DNA of 64,000 nucleotides from an uncultured Lachnospiraceae bacterium (GCA_902786365.1 CADACD010000008.1:17552-81551), one strand, 5' to 3'; shown: positions 1 through 8,151, counted from the stretch's first letter. A program made the numbers and translations. Notes: generated by a model from the sequence alone, not told the origin.

Positions 1-1
1 T

Positions 2-103
2 CATGCCGTAGGCATGACGGAGTCCTGAGTGCGTTTTGCTTCGAAGAAGCAAAATATAATTTGCAGAGCAAATTATACTGAGGTGTCATGCCGTAGGCAG
101 AGA
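2..103. repeat. Cluster of tight-loop hairpins upstream of corA
   Basis: Three inverted repeats with 3-nt loops lie side by side: TCATGCC-GTA-GGCATGA (1-17), TTTTGCTTC-GAA-GAAGCAAAA (35-55) and ATAATTTGC-AGA-GCAAATTAT (57-77). The GTCATGCCGTAGGCA element recurs at 87-101. No T-run follows any of them, so they do not look like ordinary terminators. The architecture resembles the 41-bp repeats near 23 kb (10-bp stem, 3-nt loop) although the sequence differs. The function is unknown; the array continues beyond the left edge of the window, so its full size cannot be judged. Confidence 0.6.
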
Positions 104-170
104 AAATCGGGATTTGAAGAGCCAAAGCCCTGAATATTAGTAAATAGATTATGGAGGACAGCAGACCAAG

Positions 171-1088
171 ATGTACTATCTTATCAAAGATACATTAGTT
201 GAATGTGATATGGAAGAGTTCCACAAAGACGAGTATCAATATGTGGCGATTCTGACATCAGAAGAATGGCAGGATAGGAAAGACAGCTTTGAGATGGGAA
301 TCGATTTGGAGCCGGAGATATTGGAGATTCACAATACAAAGGCAGAAGTGAATTATGACTCTTTGACAGGAACTTTTTCCATACCTGACAGAAAAGATGT
401 CACAGGTGAAGATTTTAAGTTTGCATTTGCACTCGACGAAAAAGGTATCGTTTTTATTGATGACAATCAAAATGTACATGATATCATAGAGAGAGTGCAG
501 AGTACAAGAAAATGGCGGATGCCAAGTCTTGAAAGATTTTTATATGATTTTTTGGAACAGATTGTATATGGGGATCTGGCACTCTTAGAAAAATATGAAA
601 GAGAACTCGACAGCATAGAAGATGAGATATTAAGTGGCAATGAAGAGGCAGATCTTGGCAGGGTAAATGACATTCGAAATGACTTGCGTGATTTGAAGAC
701 GCATTATGACCAGCTGATGGATTTGGCACAGGAATTAGAGGAAAATGAAAATAACTTTTTTAAAGCAGAAAATGTAAGATATTTTCATCTTTTTTCCAAC
801 AGGGTATCAAGATTGTATGATGTGGTCACAGCACTTCGTGATTATGCAGTGCAGCTTAGAGACTTGTATCAGGCGCAGCTGGATGTAAAACAGAACAGGA
901 TTATGACAGTGCTGACGGTTGTCACAACAATTTTTATGCCATTGACGCTGATAGCAGGATGGTATGGAATGAATTTTAAATATATGCCGGAACTTGAGAC
1001 AAATCTTGGCTATCCCATTGTCATAGCAGTCAGTCTGATCATTGTGGTTGTCAGCCTTATCTATTTTAAGAAAAAGAGGTGGCTGTAA
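171..1088 (+). CDS. corA: CorA-family divalent cation channel
   Basis: The 305-residue protein has the CorA layout: a long, charged, helical cytoplasmic N-terminal part (about 1-245) and two closely spaced C-terminal membrane segments (about 247-266 and 281-299). The family signature YGMNF ends the first membrane segment at about residue 264-268 and is followed by the acidic outer loop MPELE. CorA proteins form pentameric channels that take up magnesium, sometimes Co or Ni. A GGAGG lies 14 nt ahead of the ATG, a rather long spacing. Two MgtC-type genes follow in the same direction, which fits a magnesium or metal homeostasis group. The substrate cannot be told from sequence alone. Confidence 0.9.
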   Translation: MYYLIKDTLVECDMEEFHKDEYQYVAILTSEEWQDRKDSFEMGIDLEPEILEIHNTKAEVNYDSLTGTFSIPDRKDVTGEDFKFAFALDEKGIVFIDDNQNVHDIIERVQSTRKWRMPSLERFLYDFLEQIVYGDLALLEKYERELDSIEDEILSGNEEADLGRVNDIRNDLRDLKTHYDQLMDLAQELEENENNFFKAENVRYFHLFSNRVSRLYDVVTALRDYAVQLRDLYQAQLDVKQNRIMTVLTVVTTIFMPLTLIAGWYGMNFKYMPELETNLGYPIVIAVSLIIVVVSLIYFKKKRWL

Positions 1089-1191
1089 AAAATAAAAAAG
1101 TAATATTATTTAAAAAGAGTAATATCACATAAAGAACAACAACATACAGAATAAGAAAAAACAATAGAATCATATATGGAGGTATCAAAAG

Positions 1192-1926
1192 ATGCATGCC
1201 GCATTAGAATATCTTAGGGATTTTAATCTTGTCTCTGTAGCATTTCGGCTTTTACTTGCAACATTGGCAGGAGGAGTTGTGGGATATGGAAGAACACAAA
1301 AGAGGCAGAATGCAGGGATACGGACTTATACATTGACAAGCATAGGTGCAGCACTTACCATTCTGATTGCAATGTATGAATATGAGATGCTAAAGGGACC
1401 ATGGGCAGAAATTACGAAATTGACAGAACTGAAATTTGATGGGTCAAGATTTTCGGCACAGGTAATCAATGGTATCGGTTTTTTGGCAGCAGGTACCATT
1501 ATCGCAGTCCAGCACCAGCAGGTATCTGGATTGACAACGGCCATTGGGTTGTTTGCATCAGCCTGCCTTGGAATCGCAGCAGGTTCCGGATTTTATGAAT
1601 GTGTTTTATTGGCAGTCATTCCGATAATTATCACAATGGAGTTTATGCAGCCAATAGAGGTAATCTATAAACGAAAACTTCGAAATATAACGATTCATGT
1701 GGAATATAATACAGTGGAAGATGTGAATGTGATTACCGGTACCATATTAGAACGTGGAGCGCAGATTTTTGATTTTGATATAGAGAGAATGAAAAGAGAT
1801 GGGGACAAGTATCCTTCGGCAATAGTTACAATAAAACTTAGTAAAGAAAGTGCATCACATTCGGGAATATTATCCTCATTAGCAGAATTAACATGTGTAC
1901 GTTCTGTGCAGGAATTGATTTCGTAG
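1192..1926 (+). CDS. MgtC/SapB family membrane protein
   Basis: The 244-residue protein starts with hydrophobic segments typical of MgtC/SapB (LLLATLAGGVVGYGRTQKR, then IGFLAAGTIIAV and the small-residue-rich GLFASACLGIAAGSGFYE) and ends in a soluble, ACT-like region from about residue 160. The family motif with small residues and Arg around the first loop (GGVVGYGR..R) is present. MgtC proteins modulate magnesium adaptation and ATP synthase in pathogens, while commensal members are mostly uncharacterised. A clear GGAGG precedes the ATG. It is followed after 36 nt by a second, diverged copy of the same family, so the two are probably co-transcribed and may form a heteromer. The role is inferred from the family only. 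Confidence 0.85.
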   Translation: MHAALEYLRDFNLVSVAFRLLLATLAGGVVGYGRTQKRQNAGIRTYTLTSIGAALTILIAMYEYEMLKGPWAEITKLTELKFDGSRFSAQVINGIGFLAAGTIIAVQHQQVSGLTTAIGLFASACLGIAAGSGFYECVLLAVIPIIITMEFMQPIEVIYKRKLRNITIHVEYNTVEDVNVITGTILERGAQIFDFDIERMKRDGDKYPSAIVTIKLSKESASHSGILSSLAELTCVRSVQELIS

Positions 1927-1962
1927 AGGATATTATATTTGTACAATGGAGGAATTATTGTA

Positions 1963-2694
1963 ATGATAACTATTTTTGACAAGGTGCGAGATGTAGATTT
2001 TATTTCAGTTTTCGTTCGTATGGTTTTTGCATTTACCTGTGGAGGGGTTATTGGATTAGAGAGGTCGTATAAGAACCGTCCGGCAGGTTTTCGAACGCAT
2101 ATATTAGTTTGTATTGGTGCAACAATCGCTTCAATGACAGGAGTATTTTTGTATTTGGAGCAGAATATTCCGACCGATGTTTCGCGTATTGGAGCGCAGG
2201 TTGTGTCAGGACTCGGTTTTATTGGTGCAGGAACAATTATTGTTACGAAAAAGCCAAAGGTAAAGGGGCTGACAACAGCAGCAGGACTTTGGGCGACAGG
2301 TATCATAGGGCTTGCGATTGGTGCAGGATTTTATGAGGGCGCCATTATTGCAACAGCATTGATATTGATTACAGAGACAGGATTTTTCAGATTTGGAAGA
2401 AGAATCAAACATGAACCGGAATATGTCATTTATTTAAGTTACCATCATAAACCGGCACTTGACAGTGTGTTAAGATATTGTAAAGACCATAAAATGGCGA
2501 TAACAAATCTGCAGGTAGAAGGAACAAACGATTCGGAAGGTTCAATTTATTCGGCAAAGATTTTTCTACATCCGCGTTCGGGAGCTATTGTTGATAAAGA
2601 AAAGCTGATTGAATCGGTCAAAAACACAAAGGGAGTAAAAGAGAGTAAAATAGAGGCAAGAGTGTATTTGGCGGGGCTGAAAGGTTTGAAATGA
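1963..2694 (+). CDS. MgtC/SapB family membrane protein, second copy
   Basis: This is a 243-residue paralogue of the preceding gene: VFVRMVFAFTCGGVIGLERS opens the first membrane hairpin, followed by VVSGLGFIGAGTIIV, the GLTTAAGLWATGIIGLAIGAGFYEGA helix pair (quoted here only as a region near residues 102-127) and a C-terminal ACT-like domain from about residue 155. The ATG at 1963 is preferred over the upstream in-frame TTG at 1939 because GGAGGA at 1948-1953 sits 9 nt before it. It keeps the GLER(S) motif of classical MgtC better than its neighbour does. It probably acts at the membrane in magnesium or acid adaptation, by family inference. Confidence 0.85.
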   Translation: MITIFDKVRDVDFISVFVRMVFAFTCGGVIGLERSYKNRPAGFRTHILVCIGATIASMTGVFLYLEQNIPTDVSRIGAQVVSGLGFIGAGTIIVTKKPKVKGLTTAAGLWATGIIGLAIGAGFYEGAIIATALILITETGFFRFGRRIKHEPEYVIYLSYHHKPALDSVLRYCKDHKMAITNLQVEGTNDSEGSIYSAKIFLHPRSGAIVDKEKLIESVKNTKGVKESKIEARVYLAGLKGLK

Positions 2695-3062
2695 AATCTT
2701 TTAGGAGAATGAAGCATTCAACGATTTTTGCTGTTGAATGCATTGGTGCCATAGAAAGCCTGATTAAGCAAAAATAACTGAAAAAGAACGAAATAGATAC
2801 AATCATTAAAATCATCATTTAAGTGGAGTTTGTATAAGTGAATGGAAAACTTGTGCAGGCTCATTTTTTTATGGAATTTATTAATTTATAGAAATTTTGA
2901 AATGCATATAAACGTATATAAATTCGGGATTTACGGCATATTAAAATTAATGCAGGAAAAATCGAGGCAAAAACCTCGGAAATTATCTAAATTTTTAATT
3001 ACGATTTTTTTATACTATTTCACATACATAAGAGTACGGTTAAGGATATTGGTGAAATAGGT
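2695..3062. other. Intergenic stretch with two hairpins, no convincing gene
   Basis: This 368-nt AT-rich gap holds a 9-bp inverted repeat (GCATTCAAC 2714-2722 with GTTGAATGC 2733-2741) shortly after the MgtC-type stop and a small hairpin CGAGG/CCTCG at 2963-2978 ahead of the next gene. Neither has a proper T-run. A 72-codon reading frame at 2842-3060 has no ribosome site and a low-complexity, Leu/Ile/Lys-rich product, so it is not called. A promoter for the downstream regulator is expected near 3000-3050, but no clear -35/-10 pair was picked out. Confidence 0.5.
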
Positions 3063-3830
3063 TTGATTGATAATTTTAATGAGAATAATAGAAGTGAAAA
3101 TAATATACTGTTTTTAAATGGGCAGAATGAAGTTCAGATAAAATCGCAGATTGCCAGGCGCATCAATGAGTATGCCAGGAAATTGAGTGATTTACAAATT
3201 GCAGAATTAAAACAAAGTGTAGCTGCGTTAAGAGATACAACATTAGAAAATCTGATTAAAGGAAAGACGTATCCGAAAATGTCAGTCTTAGTAATGTTGG
3301 CAAATCTGAGCGGCAGACCAATGTGTTCGTTTATAGATGACAGTTATACAAACAGACAAATCGATGAAAGATATCTTACACTAATTGATGGTTTAGATGA
3401 AAAACAGCAAATTAAAATGATACTTCGAAGCTGGTGCGAAAAATATGACATTCTTAATTTGTATGACAGAGATATTATTGATATGATGTTTGATAACAGT
3501 AGAAGAGAAAGCAGTTCATTAATCGGATATATGTTAAAATTATTTAGGGAAAGTGAAAATATTACAAAATCGGATATGGCTAAAATTCTTGGAAATGAAG
3601 TACATTCTGTTGGAAATGCAGAACGTGGGAATAATATGTATTCATTTGTGAACACATACAATACAGCAATTTATTTTGATGTTCCGATAGATTGTTTTTA
3701 CATTGGACAGCTTGAAAAAAAGGAATTTGTATACAAGAGTCTGATATATAAAATTTTTCATAATATACCAGAAAAAGAAGAGAAATTTATTTACCAGTAT
3801 ATGAAATTGTATAGAGAAAGCAAACTATAA
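3063..3830 (+). CDS. Putative double-HTH transcriptional regulator
   Basis: The 255-residue soluble protein has two stretches that read as helix-turn-helix folds of the XRE type. One is at about 38-85 (LSDLQIAELKQSVAALRDTT, then ENLIKGKTYPKMSVLVMLAN), the other at about 160-200 (ENITKSDMAKILGNEVHSVG followed by NAERGNN). The rest is helical and charged. The start is uncertain: TTG at 3063 is the first codon of the open frame, has only a weak AGGT-like site, and no internal Met is available until residue 73. No enzyme motif is seen. It ends just before a strong inverted repeat and the zinc operon, but it is a separate unit and nothing links it to zinc. The call as a regulator is inference from the HTH-like pattern. 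Confidence 0.6.
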   Translation: MIDNFNENNRSENNILFLNGQNEVQIKSQIARRINEYARKLSDLQIAELKQSVAALRDTTLENLIKGKTYPKMSVLVMLANLSGRPMCSFIDDSYTNRQIDERYLTLIDGLDEKQQIKMILRSWCEKYDILNLYDRDIIDMMFDNSRRESSSLIGYMLKLFRESENITKSDMAKILGNEVHSVGNAERGNNMYSFVNTYNTAIYFDVPIDCFYIGQLEKKEFVYKSLIYKIFHNIPEKEEKFIYQYMKLYRESKL

Positions 3831-3870
3831 AGTTTGTTTTGAAAAGTGGTTATATATGGTCAGTACAGAA

Positions 3871-3908
3871 TACCGGATAGATTTGTTGCGTAAAAAATCT
3901 ATCCGGTA
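3871..3908 (+). terminator. Perfect 14-bp hairpin after the HTH gene
   Basis: TACCGGATAGATTT (3871-3884) pairs perfectly with AAATCTATCCGGTA (3895-3908) around a 10-nt loop. Only TTTC follows, so termination would be weak on the plus strand. It separates the HTH gene from the zinc regulon promoter. Confidence 0.5.
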
Positions 3909-3948
3909 TTTCAGAGTCAGTGGCAAGTACTTATATACGTTATAAAAC

Positions 3949-4022
3949 TGCAAAATATTTGCAAATTATACTTGCTTTTTTTCAGTAAAGGTATTATTAT
4001 CATAAATGCAAGTAATTTGCAT
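3949..4022 (+). promoter_or_regulatory. Promoter of the zinc operon with flanking palindromic operators
   Basis: A promoter TTGCTT (3972-3977), 17-bp spacer, TATTAT (3995-4000) is framed by related inverted repeats. Upstream are the perfect TGCAAA-ATA-TTTGCA (3949-3963) and the overlapping GCAAAT-TAT-ACTTGC (3961-3975), which touches the -35 box. Downstream, at the expected transcription start, is ATGCAA-GTAAT-TTGCAT (4007-4023). All share the TGCAA(A/G)T half-site. Fur-family repressors bind such AT-rich palindromes, and the first gene encodes one, so autoregulation of zur-znuACB by zinc is the natural reading (inference). Confidence 0.65.
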
Positions 4023-4053
4023 TTTTTTTATTTCATTATGGGAGATGTTAGTT

Positions 4054-4455
4054 TTGAAAAAAGAATATCGAACAAAATTTAAGGCTGATATTATGGAATA
4101 TTTAAGACTTAATAAAGATGTGAGGTTTTGTGCTTCAGATGTATTTGAATATATGTGTGGCAATGGTGTGACAATCAATCTGACCACAGTATATAGAAAT
4201 CTTGATAAGATGACAGAAAATGGTATTTTGCTTAAGTCAAAGAATCCTACAGATGAGTGCTGCTTCTATCAGTATACAGAACCAGACAGTCATTGTAAGG
4301 AACATCTGCATGTACAATGTAAAATATGTGGTAAAATATTACATCTTGAAGGCTCATTTATGAAAGAATTTAATGATTATATAGTTTCGGAACATGGATT
4401 TATTTTGGATTTTAAGGATTCAATGATTATAGGAATATGTGAGGACTGCAAGTAA
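4054..4455 (+). CDS. zur: Fur-family zinc uptake regulator (Zur-like)
   Basis: The 133-residue protein has a winged-helix N-terminal half (VRFCASDVFEYM, then TINLTTVYRNLDKM, the Fur recognition helix) and a metal-binding C-terminal half with HCKEHLHVQCKICGK and the terminal pair CEDC, i.e. the structural Cys4 zinc site, plus His/Cys/Glu sensor ligands around residues 75-95. The TTG at 4054 is chosen because GGGAGA lies 9 nt before it; the longer frame from 4006 would begin at the predicted transcription start inside an operator. It is followed by a complete ZnuABC importer, so zinc rather than iron is the likely co-repressor. It would repress its own operon through the palindromes upstream. 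Confidence 0.85.
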   Translation: MKKEYRTKFKADIMEYLRLNKDVRFCASDVFEYMCGNGVTINLTTVYRNLDKMTENGILLKSKNPTDECCFYQYTEPDSHCKEHLHVQCKICGKILHLEGSFMKEFNDYIVSEHGFILDFKDSMIIGICEDCK

Positions 4456-4523
4456 TTGAAGCGTTGTAATGGCTAATAAATCATAAAAATACTAATTAGA
4501 ATATTGGATTATGGAGGATTCGT

Positions 4524-5540
4524 ATGAGAAAAAAGATGATTCTTGCACTTGTATTAGCAATGACTTTAATAGCAGGACTGCTTTCAGGTTGTGGACGTGA
4601 AAGTGGAAGTGATAATGGAAATGACAATGGAAGTGAAAGTGGAACAAATAAAAAAAGTGACAAATATAGTGTGGTATGCACAATTTTTCCAGAGTATGAC
4701 TGGGTAAAGAAAATTATTGGAGAAAACAGTGATAAATTTAATATGACACTTTTACTTGATAACGGAGTGGATTTGCATAGTTATCAACCAACAGCAGAAG
4801 ATATACTTACAATATCAACATGTGATTTATTTATCTATGTTGGTGGAGAATCAGATTCCTGGGTAAAAGATGCACTGAAAGAGAGTGTCAATAAGGATAT
4901 GAAGGTCATTAACCTATTAGAAGTACTTGGAGACAATGTTAAGGAAGAGGAAGTTGTTGAAGGTATGGAAGAAGAGGAAGACGAAGAAGACGAAGATGAA
5001 ATAGAATATGATGAACATGTATGGCTTTCATTAAAAAATGCAGAGATTTTAGTGGATTCAATTTCAAATGCAATACAGGAAATTGATGAAGATAACAAGG
5101 AGATATATGTTAAAAATACAGATAATTATATATCAGATTTAGATGAACTTGATCAAGAATATCAAAGTGTGGTAGAAGATGCACAAAAAGATACAATACT
5201 GTTTGGTGACCGTTTTCCATTCAGATATTTAACTGATGATTATGGTTTAAAATATTATGCCGCTTTTGTTGGATGCAGCGCAGAGACAGAAGCAAGTTTT
5301 GAGACAGTGATTTTTCTTGCAGGTAAGATTGATGAATTGAGTTTGAAGAACATTTTTGTTATTGAAAATTCTGATAAGAAAATTGCACAGACAATCATCA
5401 GCAACACGACAGAAAAAGACCAGGCAATTTTGGTACTAGATTCAATGCAGTCTACTACGAAAAAAGATATTGATTCAGGGACAACATATCTATCAGTTAT
5501 GAGAAAGAATCTGGAAGTGCTCAAGGAAGCACTTGATTAA
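4524..5540 (+). CDS. znuA: Zinc ABC transporter substrate-binding lipoprotein
   Basis: This 338-residue protein has a lipoprotein signal peptide (LIAGLLSGC, lipobox Cys at residue 23) and a Ser/Gly/Asn linker, then a cluster A-I metal-binding fold. The first ligand His is in GVDLHSYQPTAEDI and the second in DEHVWLSLKN. Two oddities are visible. The usual His-rich loop before the second ligand is replaced by an acidic stretch of about 25 residues rich in Glu and Asp (around 145-170). The position of the third His (HxAF in classical ZnuA) reads GDRFPFRYL, while the later acidic ligand region GCSAETEAS is kept. It captures Zn(II) or possibly Mn(II) outside the membrane for the ZnuC/ZnuB partners encoded directly downstream. 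Confidence 0.88.
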   Translation: MRKKMILALVLAMTLIAGLLSGCGRESGSDNGNDNGSESGTNKKSDKYSVVCTIFPEYDWVKKIIGENSDKFNMTLLLDNGVDLHSYQPTAEDILTISTCDLFIYVGGESDSWVKDALKESVNKDMKVINLLEVLGDNVKEEEVVEGMEEEEDEEDEDEIEYDEHVWLSLKNAEILVDSISNAIQEIDEDNKEIYVKNTDNYISDLDELDQEYQSVVEDAQKDTILFGDRFPFRYLTDDYGLKYYAAFVGCSAETEASFETVIFLAGKIDELSLKNIFVIENSDKKIAQTIISNTTEKDQAILVLDSMQSTTKKDIDSGTTYLSVMRKNLEVLKEALD

Positions 5541-5561
5541 GCAGATGGAGGTAAAGTAGTC

Positions 5562-6272
5562 ATGGCATATATAAAGTGTGAAGAGTTGACACTTGGTTAT
5601 GATGGTAAAGCAGTTACAAAACATATCAATTTTGAAGTGAATAAAGGTGATTATCTCTGTATAGTAGGTGAAAATGGTGCCGGTAAGAGTACACTTATGA
5701 AGACGCTGTTAGGGCTTCAAAAACCGATTGAAGGTGAAATTGTTCATGGAGATGGAATCAAGCCTTATGAGATAGGATATTTGCCGCAACAGACAGTGGT
5801 ACAAAAGGATTTTCCAGCATCGGTTTATGAGATAGTTCTTTCCGGAAATCTTGCGAAGTGCGGTTTCAGACCTTTTTATGGTAAGGAAGAGAAAAAGATA
5901 GCTAAAGAAAATATGAAGAAAATGGATATCTGGGATTTGAGAAAAAAGTGCTATAGGAATCTTTCCGGCGGACAGCAGCAGAGAGTACTTCTTGCAAGGG
6001 CATTGTGTGCCACTACCAATATTCTTCTTTTAGACGAACCTGTCAGTGGACTTGATCCGAAGGTTACAGCAGAATTTTACCAGTTGATATGTGATTTGAA
6101 TCAATCAGGAGTAACTATCATAATGGTTTCACACGATATATATGCGGCTACAAAGTATGCAAGCCACATTTTACATGTTGGTAGAAAGCAGTTATTTTTT
6201 GGGAAAACTTCAGATTATTTAGGTAGTGAAGCATATAAATTATTTGGTCATGGAGGCGACGATGATGAGTAA
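5562..6272 (+). CDS. znuC: Zinc ABC transporter ATP-binding protein
   Basis: This 236-residue ABC ATPase has Walker A GENGAGKS at about residue 36-43, Q-loop YLPQQ, signature LSGGQQQRV, Walker B ILLLDEP and switch His in VSHD. It powers the importer whose binding protein is encoded 21 nt upstream and whose permease gene overlaps its 3' end. The short form without extra domains and the gene order A-C-B match ZnuC/AdcC/TroB. GGAGG precedes the ATG at a normal distance. Confidence 0.9.
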   Translation: MAYIKCEELTLGYDGKAVTKHINFEVNKGDYLCIVGENGAGKSTLMKTLLGLQKPIEGEIVHGDGIKPYEIGYLPQQTVVQKDFPASVYEIVLSGNLAKCGFRPFYGKEEKKIAKENMKKMDIWDLRKKCYRNLSGGQQQRVLLARALCATTNILLLDEPVSGLDPKVTAEFYQLICDLNQSGVTIIMVSHDIYAATKYASHILHVGRKQLFFGKTSDYLGSEAYKLFGHGGDDDE

Positions 6273-7104
6273 TATAGAAAAATTAAGATTTTATCTGCAA
6301 TTTCCATTTGTCAGATATGCACTGATAGTTGGTGTGTTGATTGCATTATGCTCGTCGCTTCTGGGAGTAACTTTAGTATTGAAAAGATATTCATTTATTG
6401 GAGATGGATTATCACATGTTGCATTCGGTGCAATTGCAATAGCCACAGTTATGAATATAGCAGATAAGACGATTTTTACAATGCCGATTACGATTATTGC
6501 GGCGGTATTATTGCTTAGAACAGGACAGAATGCAAAGATAAAAGGTGATGCTGCAATCGCAATGTTATCAGTGGGTTCACTTGCGATTGGCTATATGATT
6601 ATGAATGTATTTTCAACATCGGCAAATATTTCAGGAGATGTGTGCAGTACGCTGTTTGGCTCTACCTCAATTCTGACATTAAGTCAGAGCGAGGTATGGC
6701 TGTGTGTGACAATGTCTTTTATCGTCATTGCATTATTTATCATCTACTACAACCGGATTTTTGCAGTGACATTTGATGAAAACTTTTCCAAAGCAACCGG
6801 AGTAAAGGCAGACAGATATAATTTGTTAATTGCCATTATGATTGCAGTGATTATTGTGCTCGGAATGAATCTTGTGGGTTCGCTTCTTATCTCAGCACTG
6901 ATTATATTTCCGGCACTTTCTGCAATGAGAATGATACAGAATTTTAAAGGTGTTGTGATTTGTTCCGCCATTATTTCTGTATGCTGTGCACTTGCAGGAA
7001 TGTTTGTATCCATACTGTTTTCAACACCGGTTGGTTCTACAATTGTAGTTGCAGATATGATAGTATTTTTCATTTGTTCAGTTATTGGAAGCTTGAAAAG
7101 GTAA
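6262..7104 (+). CDS. znuB: Zinc ABC transporter permease
   Basis: The 280-residue integral membrane protein has about eight or nine hydrophobic segments and the ABC-3 family look (CSSLLGVTLVLKRYSFIGDG, the coupling region near SHVAFG, and MNLVGSLLISALIIFPALSA). Start: ATG 6262 or the adjacent ATG 6265, both behind GGAGG at 6252-6256; the frame opens further upstream at 6226 but has no ribosome site there. The gene overlaps the end of znuC by 11 nt, a sign of translational coupling. It forms the membrane channel of the zinc importer. Confidence 0.9.
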   Translation: MMSNIEKLRFYLQFPFVRYALIVGVLIALCSSLLGVTLVLKRYSFIGDGLSHVAFGAIAIATVMNIADKTIFTMPITIIAAVLLLRTGQNAKIKGDAAIAMLSVGSLAIGYMIMNVFSTSANISGDVCSTLFGSTSILTLSQSEVWLCVTMSFIVIALFIIYYNRIFAVTFDENFSKATGVKADRYNLLIAIMIAVIIVLGMNLVGSLLISALIIFPALSAMRMIQNFKGVVICSAIISVCCALAGMFVSILFSTPVGSTIVVADMIVFFICSVIGSLKR

Positions 7105-7180
7105 TATAAAAGGTTTTGAATAAAATATGTAGCAAGTGAAAGAAACAGATAAAAATAATTTGAAAATTAGGAGAATTTGT

Positions 7181-7804
7181 ATGGTTAATATAAAAAAGAT
7201 TATTGCTGTAGCTGTATGTGTGTTGTTACTTACCGGCTGTGGAAGTAGTAAGGCAAGCAGGATATCGAATGGAAATAGTGTAGATAAAGTTTTGGAAAGT
7301 CAGGCTGCGGCAGACAGTGAAAAATCGTCATCAGATAAGGGAACAGATAATGAAAGTGCTTCGCAAAATAATATTTCTGATGCAGAAGATGGTGAGAAAA
7401 CAACAGACAGTGACAGTAATACATCCGCCGGGGATGAAGAAGCGGATAAAAATGTTGATATTGACCTGACTGTAATGGATAGTGATATGGTATATGCAAC
7501 AGTATATCAGCTGATGTTTGAATCGAAAGATTATGTTGGAAAAACAGTGAAGATGAAGGGCACTTATTATGCTACATGGTATGAGAGAACTGCACAATAC
7601 TATCACTGTGTGATTATAAAGGATGCAACAGCATGTTGTGCGCAGGGCATTGAGTTCATTTGGGGAGATGGAAGCCATGTATATCCGGATGAATATCCGG
7701 CAGATGAGACTGAGGTTGAAGTGACGGGGGAGTTTGAGATTTATACAGAAGACGGGTATGAGTACTGTCGTCTTAAAAATGCTTCTCTTAAAGTGGCAGA
7801 ATAA
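7181..7804 (+). CDS. Zinc-operon-associated lipoprotein of unknown function
   Basis: The 207-residue protein begins with a lipoprotein signal (VAVCVLLLTGC, Cys at about residue 18), followed by roughly 80 residues of Ser/Asp/Glu-rich linker and a compact C-terminal domain from about residue 100. That domain contains DYVGKTVKMKGTY, the pair CC in ATACCAQGIEFIW and VEVTGEFEIY, an alternating beta pattern that suggests an OB-like fold. ATG 7181 is chosen because AGGAGA lies 7 nt upstream; the frame itself opens at 7136. It sits 76 nt after znuB with no terminator between, so it probably belongs to the zinc operon and may help metal capture at the cell surface. The vicinal cysteines are candidate ligands (inference). 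Confidence 0.7.
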   Translation: MVNIKKIIAVAVCVLLLTGCGSSKASRISNGNSVDKVLESQAAADSEKSSSDKGTDNESASQNNISDAEDGEKTTDSDSNTSAGDEEADKNVDIDLTVMDSDMVYATVYQLMFESKDYVGKTVKMKGTYYATWYERTAQYYHCVIIKDATACCAQGIEFIWGDGSHVYPDEYPADETEVEVTGEFEIYTEDGYEYCRLKNASLKVAE

Positions 7805-7874
7805 TGATTATCGTTTAAAGGTAACTATTCAGCATTAACCCCAAAAAAGTTATTTAAATCAGATAATTATAGAG

Positions 7875-7921
7875 ATATCCACAGTAAATTTCCATTTTGG
7901 AAATTACTGTGGATATTTTTA
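7875..7921 (+). terminator. Terminator of the zinc operon
   Basis: ATATCCACAGTAAATTTCC (7875-7893) pairs with GGAAATTACTGTGGATAT (7899-7916) with one bulged A and a short loop, followed by TTTTT. The remaining gap to 8077 is AT-rich and shows no gene. Confidence 0.85.
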
Positions 7922-8076
7922 TAATTACAAGCTGATATGTTAATAAAGTCTTTTTTTTCCTTCTGTTTTCAGAAGAATTCTTCAACATTTTTGATGTTGT
8001 AATGTTATACGTTGTCTTTTTATGTGGTTATCCACTGCATAAAAACGTGCAAATACACATAAAATAGTAATGGCTA

Positions 8077-8105
8077 TTGATTAAATGAACGTTGGATGGT
8101 ATAAT
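8077..8105 (+). promoter_or_regulatory. Sigma-A type promoter of the DUF4143 ATPase gene
   Basis: TTGATT (8077-8082), a 17-bp spacer and a perfect TATAAT (8100-8105). Transcription would start near 8112, downstream of the first ATG of the open frame (8092), which decides against that ATG as the start codon. Confidence 0.7.
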
Positions 8106-8151
8106 GCTATTACTAAAAAATGTGTTAATACACAAAAATAAAGAGTGTACT

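Noticed and set aside
57-80. GCAAATTATAC at the left edge resembling the zinc operator
   Set aside because: It is the arm of a local 9-bp hairpin next to a non-zinc gene and lacks the second half-site in the right spacing.
2842-3060. 72-codon frame before the HTH gene
   Set aside because: No ribosome site, low-complexity hydrophobic/basic product and no recognisable motif; the region reads as intergenic DNA.
4835-5098. Ser-rich minus-strand frame inside znuA
   Set aside because: It is the antisense of the Glu/Asp-rich loop codons; no ribosome site and the plus-strand gene is certain.
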